The notes under the pieces: model-generated
The model's input: the letters and a program-made list of their open reading frames with translations, nothing else
What the model was told of the DNA's origin: nothing
Databases searched by the model: none
Translations under genes and position numbers: made by a program
In this document: positions 9,101-14,921 of the stretch, piece after piece
Layout of the letters: every line of letters starts with the position of its first letter
How positions within the stretch are numbered: position 1 is the first letter of the stretch
Assembly (NCBI GenBank): GCA_964387585.1
Contig: CAYLWW010000030.1
Coordinates: 1 to 17,886, forward strand
Direction of reading: 5' to 3'
DNA from: CAYLWW01 sp964387585
GTDB taxonomy: Bacteria; Pseudomonadota; Alphaproteobacteria; Rickettsiales; Midichloriaceae
DNA: 17,886 nt

Positions 9101-9152
9101 CTGGATTAAGATTCTGCATCTCAATTGTATTATTGTTTTCGCTATCTCGCAT
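6114..9152 (-). CDS. Large low-complexity protein of unknown function with central hydrophobic region (1012 aa)
   Basis: I do not recognise this protein. It is very hydrophilic, rich in Glu, Lys, Asn, Gln and Ser, and opens with a Gln/Glu-rich stretch. Around residues 282-345 there is a repeat of EVKAEVNPN units alternating with VRIDI. Residues ~350-640 look like folded helical sequence. Residues ~672-697 (VGLWTKVAIVGMISPIGLLF) and ~714-730 (AIIGLSSFIGAVFGGG) are hydrophobic and could span or associate with a membrane. From ~810 to ~890, units with the core KVExQxxDL recur about every 34 residues. The C-terminus is polar and ends SSSVAVGRGGK. There is one Cys and no signal peptide. It has a good Shine-Dalgarno site (AGAGAG, 6 bases before ATG) and follows the 265-residue gene after 41 bases, so they are one operon. 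A secreted effector or surface-associated protein is possible; this is inference only. Confidence 0.85.
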   Translation of the reverse strand: MRDSENNNTIEMQNLNPENNGEQQQAKVEGLAKQQEQQQEQEKFFTSIISSIDTGNFELIDSSLESENSLLSSLPLAKRQELTNRAYIRMLALADELEELTVSSANANQENVNQQKSVEVETTEEELKNALKVVAYIADSINFGEESKEVAEGKSDRDLEEFKKYKDQDVAGIDLVEAINVIEKRIIKDGNPFYESEEIRSINNDSMEIEKGLDEKEVYEDPLSEIPQLNQGVESKNIEDNKVDVDINEELKTFLVNQVKKQIQEKVSLKVAKKLDKEMNPKGVEVKAEVNPNPNDVRIDINPERIEVKAEVNPNLNQPPKQEEVVQSNNQGEVRIDIKEEPKEVKSEVKVDADKTRAERIKEFDKPETKLSSLSKDDAKYLIAARIIEKSMGGKDKIEAETIDKVINCDVGTVSLRRLTGDNNKLRSIRDAALEKAEAVLKEEKLYDEKSNSQSGEKTLGDIDKQIEIQSKKLPNSVVSQIQDVDNQVRFDRESKEGPDSSKGLKDMPLNTAREVASMQILRNAGMSQGQATSILSGNSDARKQILKLADKALESSGVLNKEGNYRPDLFDLDGFNKGIESEAKRLRGQAALPPTGRFGVTPDYSKMSDKQQENLLKKSVQKEQGDPASWGKAIEDVLETENKRNKFPRSIASGLRDSYNEWVNEKKEPQSEVGLWTKVAIVGMISPIGLLFYMDDIKNSQVVKTIGAVSKGIGEAIIGLSSFIGAVFGGGEGDGFMERLSNLRKDLRESVFKKDDKDDAKNLTPKFEKSQSIEEVIEKGKEVEQIKLQTNQDKDKEKDSVSNVKPNSAEKVENQSLDPNAKNPTTEKIAIKEEPKQNQNVDMSKKVESQPTDLSVKAENTNVGQQEPKKIMIEMVNMKEKVENQPTDLNVNAINNSVKQAEAKKEEAISNNIQANQPLSDPKSQEKGLNTSVKGSSKDDFEIGLSSNKLDKVEPSKVSKEQGDIPLNKEGIKDLTEIMQKLSGHANKENKSVEGEIVRKSSSVAVGRGGK

Positions 9153-9193
9153 AAATATCTCTCTTTTAGTTATTATTGGAAAGTTAGGTTAAT

Positions 9194-9991
9194 TTAAGCT
9201 CGTTCTAAGCTTTTTTTAGTTAAACTTTTTTCATAGTCTTGATCTACTCTAGGAGCTTTCACATCTGCATCCCCTACTTGTTTGAATATACTGTCACTTT
9301 TTTCTTTAGAATCTTTAGTATTAGTAAGCTCTTTAGTTTTTTTATCTAAAGCTTCAGCAATTAATTCACATAACTTAGCTAATATTCCAAATGATTCTCC
9401 TAAATTAACTTGTTTTCTATCATCATCTATACCATCTCGTTTTTTAGCTTCCTTAGTTTGTTCTAGTAATTTTTTCTCTTCAATATTATTATTAGCCATC
9501 ATGGAATTTAAGTAATCATTAGCTTTATCTTGAACTTTGGTAATTACACTTCCTACAGTGACTCCTTTACGGGCGTTTTCCTCTAATTCACTTCCACTCA
9601 TAAAATTCTTAGCAGTATCAAGCAGCTTTTGCTCCGCTGCATTACGTGGGCCTTCTTTTAGCAAATCACCAAAGTCTCTTTTATTATCTAATAGTTGATT
9701 GCTATAATTAGATAGCTCTCCCAGCAATTTTGATGAAGAATGTAAGTTAGAAGATAATTCTGAAATTTTAGATAATCCTGCTGGACCTATTATTTCTGTG
9801 TTATTAGATTTTTCTGGATTTATACTATTACTATTATCACGATTGAGCTGATTGCTATTTATAGTTAAATTATTGAAGTTAGTTAATCCATTAGCTTGAG
9901 CAATTTCTTTTAAACTAGATACAAAAGAATTATCATTGTACAATAAATCATTAACTTCTTTGATAGCTTTATCAAAGTTAAAATTTTCCAC
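9194..9991 (-). CDS. Hydrophilic helical protein of unknown function (265 aa), first gene of a two-gene operon
   Basis: I do not recognise it. It is a soluble-looking, mostly helical protein without signal peptide or membrane segment. An Asn/Ser-rich stretch covers about residues 36-66, followed by helical, coiled-coil-like sequence (KISELSSNLHSSSKLLGEL) and a charged C-terminal third. The start is GTG at 9991, chosen because a perfect AAGGAG lies five bases upstream (9997-10002). An extended -10 promoter lies further up. The downstream 1012-residue gene starts 41 bases after this stop and shares the same composition bias, which suggests that the two products act together, for example as partner or chaperone and large substrate. 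That is inference from order and spacing. Confidence 0.82.
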   Translation of the reverse strand: MENFNFDKAIKEVNDLLYNDNSFVSSLKEIAQANGLTNFNNLTINSNQLNRDNSNSINPEKSNNTEIIGPAGLSKISELSSNLHSSSKLLGELSNYSNQLLDNKRDFGDLLKEGPRNAAEQKLLDTAKNFMSGSELEENARKGVTVGSVITKVQDKANDYLNSMMANNNIEEKKLLEQTKEAKKRDGIDDDRKQVNLGESFGILAKLCELIAEALDKKTKELTNTKDSKEKSDSIFKQVGDADVKAPRVDQDYEKSLTKKSLERA

Positions 9992-10022
9992 GCTTACTCC
10001 TTAAAATTTGTCCTATATAAAA

Positions 10023-10031
10023 ATTATAGCA
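10023..10031 (-). promoter_or_regulatory. Extended -10 promoter for the 265/1012-residue operon
   Basis: On the minus strand the sequence reads TGCTATAAT, a TGn extended -10 with perfect TATAAT (10023-10028). No good -35 is found at 17 bases, as is common for extended -10 promoters. The predicted start near 10015 is about 25 bases before the GTG start codon. Confidence 0.6.
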
Positions 10032-10071
10032 CAACGATTAACAAAATAAATATGAATTAATAAGAAATTTT

Positions 10072-11394
10072 TTATAATTTTTTATTAATGGCTTCAGCTA
10101 TTAAAAAATTATCAACTAAATCACTAACTTTAGCATTAACTATATTTCCTATAATTATCTCTTCATTCAATTCATTAGGGTTAGAAGAATTAGGGATATT
10201 TAACTTAATAAGGCTATAATCTTCATCCCTTCCTGAATAATTATCTTCGATCAATACATTCACTAATTTGCCTAATTTCTTTTTATAATGACATTCTAGT
10301 AAATTTTGTCCCAGTTGTCTTAATTGACGAGCACGACTTTTTCTGATTTCCTTAGGCACAGGGGGCATGCGAGAAGCTGGAGTTCCAGATCTCTCTGAAT
10401 AAGGAAATACATGTAAATGACAAATCTCAGCTTCTATAAGTAGTTTATAAGTATTATCAAACATAACCTCATCTTCAGTAGGAAAACCAGCTATGATATC
10501 AGCTCCAAACGCTATTTCTGGCCTTAGAGAACGAGCTAGACTGCAAAACTCCAACACTTGCTTAGGATTATGTCGACGTTTCATACGCTTTAGGATTAAA
10601 GCATCACCTGATTGTAAACTTAAATGCAAATGAGGCATAAATCTCGGTTCATTTGCAATTAGGTCTAGTATATGATTATCTATCTCTGCAACATCTATTG
10701 AAGATAATCTAAGCCTTGGTAAATTAGTTACTAACTTTAATAACCTCTTTATCATTTGGCCCAATGTAGGCTGACCAGGAAGATCCAATCCATAATCTGT
10801 TATATCTACCCCTGTTAACACTATTTCGTTATAACCTAAATCTACTAGACCCTGAGCTTTTTCAACTATTTCTCCTATAGGTATACTACGACTATTACCC
10901 CTTCCATAAGGAATAATGCAAAAAGTACACCTATGATTACACCCATTTTGTACTTGCAGATAAGCTTTAGCTTTATTGTGGTATTTGGCAATGCTCTGCT
11001 TTTCAATTGCTTTAATAGACATTATATCACTAACTACCACCTTATCTTTAGGAAGCGCTCCTCCTAATTGTTCCTTAAACCCTTCTGAAGCATCTAAGTA
11101 GTAATCCAATTTAAGTTTTTCAACATTACCCATTACTCTATCGACTTCTGGCATCGAGGCATAAAGCTCGCTATTAATCTGAGCAGCACAGCCAGTAATA
11201 ATGATTTTTTTATCTGGAGTTTCATTCTTTACTTTTCTTATTACCTGTCTTAATTGCCTTTCTGCTTCACTAGTCACTGCGCAACTATTTATTATTACCG
11301 TGTTTGATAACCCAGCATCATCAGCATGTTTTCTTATAATTTCACTTTCATAAGAGTTAAGCCTACAGCCGAAAGTGATAACTTCTATCGTCAT
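10072..11394 (-). CDS. mtaB: tRNA (N6-threonylcarbamoyladenosine(37)-C2)-methylthiotransferase MtaB
   Basis: A radical-SAM methylthiotransferase that turns t6A37 into ms2t6A37 in ANN-decoding tRNAs. The N-terminal UPF0004 domain has the three cluster cysteines C10 (ITFGCRLN), C38 (INSCAV) and C69 (ITGCAAQ). The radical-SAM CxxxCxxC is at C152, C156 and C159 (NGCNHRCTFCIIPYGRG). Further on are LTGVDITDYG, LHLSLQSGD and GADIIAGFPTED, then a short C-terminal TRAM-like part. The opening TFGCRLNxYES and the CAVT motif favour MtaB over MiaB (which starts TxGCQMN) and RimO. At 440 residues the length is full. The gene stands alone between the unknown operon and the GTA-like module. No separate terminator is obvious. 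Confidence 0.93.
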   Translation of the reverse strand: MTIEVITFGCRLNSYESEIIRKHADDAGLSNTVIINSCAVTSEAERQLRQVIRKVKNETPDKKIIITGCAAQINSELYASMPEVDRVMGNVEKLKLDYYLDASEGFKEQLGGALPKDKVVVSDIMSIKAIEKQSIAKYHNKAKAYLQVQNGCNHRCTFCIIPYGRGNSRSIPIGEIVEKAQGLVDLGYNEIVLTGVDITDYGLDLPGQPTLGQMIKRLLKLVTNLPRLRLSSIDVAEIDNHILDLIANEPRFMPHLHLSLQSGDALILKRMKRRHNPKQVLEFCSLARSLRPEIAFGADIIAGFPTEDEVMFDNTYKLLIEAEICHLHVFPYSERSGTPASRMPPVPKEIRKSRARQLRQLGQNLLECHYKKKLGKLVNVLIEDNYSGRDEDYSLIKLNIPNSSNPNELNEEIIIGNIVNAKVSDLVDNFLIAEAINKKL

Positions 11395-11538
11395 AATTGT
11401 AATTAATAAAACAGGTTACAGAGATTAATTAACCATAATTAATAAGGCTAAAAAATAAACTTTTATTTTGTTATGATAGTCTCAGTATTATTAGAATTTT
11501 AAATAAAATAAAAGAATTAAATAAAAAAGTTAAAATTG

Positions 11539-11886
11539 TTAGCATTTATAATTTGGATTCCATAAATTGATTATTCCTACGCCGTTATTAATAAGCTGTA
11601 GAACAATTATAGCTAGGAACCAATGGGTCATCTTAGCGTAGAATAATTTAAATGAATGCTCATTATACTTTGAACTATATTCAATTTCTTCAGAGAGTTT
11701 TTTTTGATAGTTTTTTATTGTATAATGGAAGGAATTTGTAATTTTGTTTATTTCATTTTTTAGATTTAAAATAATATCTTTGAGTTTGGATATTATATTT
11801 TTTTTCTTCCTTTTTTTTATTTTACACTTTGTTAAAGTATTATTTTTTCCAAATGGATTATTTATATTATCTTTATCGTTTATCAT
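11539..11886 (-). CDS. Small basic protein with C-terminal hydrophobic segment, unknown (115 aa)
   Basis: I do not recognise it. The N-terminal two thirds is very Lys/Asn-rich with helical charged stretches (KKKNIISKLKDIILNL). The last third has a hydrophobic run, HWFLAIIVLQLINNGVGI, and ends NLWNPNYKC. It follows the gp9-like tail gene by 43 bases on the same strand, where RcGTA-like clusters place a small tail-assembly chaperone (gp10). The sequence does not visibly resemble that family. It could be a tail-module accessory protein, a single-pass membrane protein or a drifted remnant. Confidence 0.55.
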   Translation of the reverse strand: MINDKDNINNPFGKNNTLTKCKIKKRKKKNIISKLKDIILNLKNEINKITNSFHYTIKNYQKKLSEEIEYSSKYNEHSFKLFYAKMTHWFLAIIVLQLINNGVGIINLWNPNYKC

Positions 11887-11929
11887 ATTGCATTAATCAG
11901 TTAAATATTTTTTAAGTTTTACATTTGAT

Positions 11930-12340
11930 TTATAAATATTTTATATTACCCGTACTACTTAACGACACATTAAATTTTTGTAATTCCGCAGCTTGCAAAT
12001 CAATGTTAAGTTTATGTATATAAAACAGTCCTTGAATTTTAAAATTGTTATCAAAGCTAATTTTATGCTCATCAGCAATGCAATTGATAGAGGCATATTT
12101 CCATCTAGCTAATCCTTTACAATTAGATAAATTTAATATTGCCAAAGAGAGGGTAATTTTTTGAGATTCGAATTTAGGTAATAGGCTTTGACCAAAATTG
12201 CCTATACTATTTTTTTCTAGTAAACAATTAGTAATATTTATGTTCATTAAAGATAGATCATTTATCAAAAGTGATTTACCTTTAGTTAAAATCTCTACTG
12301 TTATATCATTGCTGGTGTATAGCTTGGTATCGTAATTCAT
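11930..12340 (-). CDS. Phage/GTA major tail protein, TP901-1/gp9-like
   Basis: A 136-residue, beta-rich protein matching in size and layout the tail-tube protein of Rhodobacter capsulatus GTA (gp9, phage major tail protein of the TP901-1 family). It has an N-terminal strand (DITVEILTKGKS), a central GQSLLPKFESQKITLSLA matching the family's L-GxG-xxSxxIS segment, and a C-terminal FKIQGLFYIHKLNID...SLSSTGNI matching the FxIxGxFxIxSLxYxG...SAG pattern. Tail-tube subunits stack as hexameric rings on the tail terminator. Gene order (gp5, gp6, gp7, gp8, smpB, this gene) supports the call more than motifs do. The frame is intact. Confidence 0.65.
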   Translation of the reverse strand: MNYDTKLYTSNDITVEILTKGKSLLINDLSLMNINITNCLLEKNSIGNFGQSLLPKFESQKITLSLAILNLSNCKGLARWKYASINCIADEHKISFDNNFKIQGLFYIHKLNIDLQAAELQKFNVSLSSTGNIKYL

Positions 12341-12594
12341 AATCTTTTATTTTATACAAATTCATTACAGTTAATATAATTATTGATTGATTGTTAGAAA
12401 AATCTATTACTTACAAAGCCAAAAGGCATGTAAATTTATGATAATTATGTTAATAAAAGAACAATAAAATCCCCATGCAGAATTCGCTTGTTGTAAAATT
12501 CCGCTTTTACAGTGTTTAATAAATTTTATGACAATATGGTTTCAGTAACTAAGCATCTAAATCAAGAGTTAGTAATAAAATAATAGCCATTTTG

Positions 12595-13053
12595 CTACTG
12601 ATTTTTCAGCAATCTCTCTTTATCACGCTTCCACTCTCGTTCTTTAATAGCTTGCCTCTTGTCATGCTTTTTTTTACCTATAGCTAGTGCTAAGGATAAT
12701 TTAACCAAATTACGAGAATTAAAGTAAATTTTTAAGGGAATCAGAGTAGCTCCCTTTTTTTTCACAGCACCTATAAGTTTTTTTATTTCTTTTTTATGGA
12801 GTAATAACTTTCTTGGTCGTTTAGGATAATGATTAAATCGGTTAGCCTCTGTATACTCTGGAATATGCAAGTTATAGATGTATGCTGCATCAACCTCTAT
12901 ATCAGCATGAGACTCTTTTAGACTACCATTATTACGACGTAATGATTTTACTTCGGTTCCAGTTAAAATGATGCCAGCTTCATATACATCTTCTATGAAA
13001 TATTCATAGCTAGCACTATTATTTTGCGATATTAACCTTTTTATATCTGGCAT
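12595..13053 (-). CDS. smpB: SsrA-binding protein SmpB
   Basis: SmpB partners tmRNA in trans-translation, rescuing ribosomes stalled on broken mRNAs. The 152-residue sequence has the oligonucleotide-binding-fold hallmarks GTEVKSLRR (residues 32-40), a HADIEV segment and HIPEYTEANRFNH. It also has RKLLLHKKEI, KGATLIPLKIYFN and the basic tail GKKKHDKRQAIKEREWKRD that enters the ribosomal mRNA channel. Length and ends are normal. It lies between the gp8-like and gp9-like GTA genes on their strand, 47 bases after the former and 254 before the latter. This placement is unusual, and it may be transcribed with the head-tail genes. The tmRNA gene itself is not in the window. Confidence 0.96.
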   Translation of the reverse strand: MPDIKRLISQNNSASYEYFIEDVYEAGIILTGTEVKSLRRNNGSLKESHADIEVDAAYIYNLHIPEYTEANRFNHYPKRPRKLLLHKKEIKKLIGAVKKKGATLIPLKIYFNSRNLVKLSLALAIGKKKHDKRQAIKEREWKRDKERLLKNQ

Positions 13054-13100
13054 ATCAATTAATTAAAATTTTTAATAATTATAACTTAAGTTTATTTAAC

Positions 13101-13520
13101 TTATAGCTTAGTGCAAGAAATATATGTACTTGCTGTTAATTCTCCTTCCCATATTAGTGATTCTTTTAGTTGTTTGACTCTGATATCTTTTATATTTATA
13201 GATGAAGTCAAGATAATATAAGACTTATCACTTTTTATGTTGAATTGGTAATTTTTAATTAGCATCTTCATTCTATGCAAAATATCAAGACATTCCTTGT
13301 TACTCAAATCATTACTAAATACTTTTAAATGAAATTGATACTTATAATTATCTTTATACCCTAAATTTAAGCTATCTAATCTAATCTCATCGAATTTAAT
13401 ATAAGGATAGGGTGTATTACTTGATACGTGACTATAAATACCTTCAACTATATTTGTAAGTTTATTATCATTACTTAATAAACTAATTATTGCTTTTTGC
13501 AAAATTATGTTAAAATCCAT
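13101..13520 (-). CDS. DUF3168 tail terminator protein, GTA gp8-like
   Basis: This 139-residue protein fits the DUF3168 family, which caps and completes the tail tube (RcGTA gp8). Evidence is the N-terminal helix (ILQKAIISLLSNDNKLTNIV), followed by VSSNTPYPYIKFDE with the family's Pro-Tyr-Pro turn. Next is a strand-helix region with KYQFHLKVFSND and ECLDILHRMKMLI, matching the family's HxxxxVWSxxxGxxEAxxIAxxV layout, and a final two-strand hairpin ending ELTASTYI. The frame is intact, and it sits in canonical position downstream of the gp7-like gene. Confidence 0.72.
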   Translation of the reverse strand: MDFNIILQKAIISLLSNDNKLTNIVEGIYSHVSSNTPYPYIKFDEIRLDSLNLGYKDNYKYQFHLKVFSNDLSNKECLDILHRMKMLIKNYQFNIKSDKSYIILTSSINIKDIRVKQLKESLIWEGELTASTYISCTKL

Positions 13521-13568
13521 TGTTCTTTTATAATTATCATCAGTTTATATATCTTTTAGAAATAAAGG

Positions 13569-13641
13569 CTTGGTATACCAAGTAGAGTGCAACAGTTGCT
13601 AAGGATATTTCAAAATTTGATGAAGCAAATCTTGAAATATC
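13569..13641. repeat. Palindrome plus hairpin in the gp7-gp8 gap
   Basis: Two adjacent dyads lie here: the perfect 14-base palindrome CTTGGTATACCAAG (13569-13582) and a hairpin with 16-base arms at 13604-13619 and 13626-13641. The hairpin arm is GATATTTCAAAATTTG, with one mismatch, and the loop is ATGAAG. The sequences resemble the element at 14760-14884, which has GATACTTCAACATTTG and TATACC, so both may be decayed members of one palindromic repeat family. It could also end or attenuate transcripts. Confidence 0.6.
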
Positions 13642-13654
13642 AAAGGAATATTGG

Positions 13655-14023
13655 CTATAATATTTCTGCCGCTTTAATAAAAAATAACGACTTTTTAGTA
13701 TCCAGATTTATCAATTCTGGAGTGAAAAGTCTGTTTCTATATTTAAATCGTAGATTCTCATATTTTATTTTAGCACTTATTAATTTTGTTTGTATAAATT
13801 TAGTACTTCGTATCGCTATCAAATATCTGCTATTGTTATAAAATCGCTTAGAAATCACTTCCCAGCTATCACTGAGTTGTTCGAAGAATGCCCATAATGT
13901 AATCAATTGGCGCCAAACTAGAACTTTACCGCCCAAATCATCATTTATTTCATCAGCAGATTCTATAGCTAATCGTTTATTAAGATATGCATAGCTTATT
14001 TTGCGTTGATAATAATTTATCAT
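13655..14023 (-). CDS. Head closure / head-tail adaptor protein, GTA gp7-like
   Basis: This 122-residue protein fits the phage head closure family (RcGTA gp7, SPP1 gp16-like). The N-terminal YLNKRLAIESADEINDDLGG matches the family's LNRRLxLExPxxxxDGxGG start. It is followed by VLVWRQLITLWAFFEQLS, which matches the conserved W...LWA. Further on it has a beta-rich centre (RYLIAIRSTK, NLRFKYRNRLFTPELI) and a final strand (LFFIKAAEIL). The protein joins the portal-adaptor neck to the tail. It lies 63 bases after the gp6-like gene. The frame is intact despite strong A/T drift. Confidence 0.72.
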   Translation of the reverse strand: MINYYQRKISYAYLNKRLAIESADEINDDLGGKVLVWRQLITLWAFFEQLSDSWEVISKRFYNNSRYLIAIRSTKFIQTKLISAKIKYENLRFKYRNRLFTPELINLDTKKSLFFIKAAEIL

Positions 14024-14086
14024 TATATTAAACCTTTAATTATCTAATTACTTTTATTTACTAGCAATTTAAACATGAAATGAAAA

Positions 14087-14623
14087 TTAGATCATGTTAA
14101 CGGAGCGAAATTGATCATACTTCACCATAGGGAAAGTAGCTGCTGAATCTGTATTACCACGATGTTCATACAAATGGCCTATATGCTCAAGCAAAGCAGC
14201 TTTGATATCAGGAGGAACATCTAGAGAACTATTGGCCATACCGGCATTATAAGTTATTCTAAAACGATGATAATACGAAATAGTATTAAAATATAAGGAA
14301 TTTTCTTCTAATACATACGACTCAGAGCTTATAACTCGCCAACTATTATTCCAATTTATTCCTTCCACTTTCACTATATCAATTGCAGGTTTAATAGGTA
14401 AGTTAATACTCTCTCCTGTAACTTGATAATAAGTAATTCTCCATTGCTGAGCCATTACCGCCTTTTTAGTATAAGTTTCAAATTTTCTTACAGCAGCTTG
14501 AATTAAAGTGCATAAAGTTTCATCTTCATCATCATGATCTAAATGTAAAAAATTTTTTACTTCGATAAGCTCTATCGGTAGAGTGATAGGGGGCAATAAG
14601 CAATTTAAAGAATATATAGGCAT
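14087..14623 (-). CDS. Head-tail connector/adaptor protein, GTA gp6-like (phiE125 gp8 family)
   Basis: A 178-residue protein of the head-tail connector family that sits under the portal (RcGTA gp6, HK97 gp6/phiE125 gp8). It opens with a helical bundle: PIELIEVKNFLHL, then DHDDEDETLCTLIQAAVRK, matching the LxEVKxxLRVDxxxEDxxIxxLIxAA pattern. FETYTKKAVMAQQWRITY matches the family's ExxTxRAxxxQTW block. The C-terminal half has HRFRITYNAGM, then VPPDIKAALLEHIGHLYEHR, which corresponds to the family's VPxxLxxAIxxLxxHxYExR. The length is usual and the frame intact. It lies 298 bases after the capsid gene; that gap holds a palindromic element. Confidence 0.83.
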   Translation of the reverse strand: MPIYSLNCLLPPITLPIELIEVKNFLHLDHDDEDETLCTLIQAAVRKFETYTKKAVMAQQWRITYYQVTGESINLPIKPAIDIVKVEGINWNNSWRVISSESYVLEENSLYFNTISYYHRFRITYNAGMANSSLDVPPDIKAALLEHIGHLYEHRGNTDSAATFPMVKYDQFRSVNMI

Positions 14624-14759
14624 TTGATTCGGAAATTTTTATATAAGTTAGTTATTATCTACGCCTCTTAGAAAGAAGAAGTGGCAGGAACTAGAAGTTA
14701 AGTGTAAATAATCTCACATGAGCTAAGAGTGACTGACCAAATCTTTATTTGCTACTAGG

Positions 14760-14884
14760 TATACCTTCGATACTTCAACATTTGCGTTGTCAAATTTGGC
14801 AATTTCGCTGACGCTCACAATTAATATAGGCTTTCCAAGCTACTCGCTCATTTTTCTAGCAAATATTGAAGTCTCCTTGGTATA
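14760..14884. repeat. Imperfect palindromic element (Rickettsiales-type) between capsid and adaptor genes
   Basis: Arms at 14760-14785 (from TATACCTTCGATACTTCAAC to the ending ATTTGC) and 14859-14884 (GCAAATATTGAAG to CTTGGTATA) are near-complementary over about 26 bases, with a few mismatches. The inner part holds a smaller dyad around CAAATTTGGCAATTT. The ends and arms resemble small palindromic repeats known from Rickettsiaceae genomes; that link is from memory of the family and unverified. It is the main content of the 298-base gap. Confidence 0.65.
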
Positions 14885-14921
14885 TATAAAATTCTATTGT
14901 TAATTTTTAGTTGGTTTTTCA

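Noticed and set aside
9282..9515. Plus-strand open frame of 77 codons
   Set aside because: Antisense to the 265-residue gene, which has a strong Shine-Dalgarno site and promoter.
13587..13841. Plus-strand open frame of 84 codons with hydrophobic end
   Set aside because: Opposite the gp7-like gene and the adjacent hairpin. The minus-strand protein matches its expected family and place.
14760..14884. CRISPR-like repeat unit
   Set aside because: Only one inverted pair with no regularly spaced direct repeats. It is a palindromic element, not an array; no CRISPR array is seen anywhere in the window.
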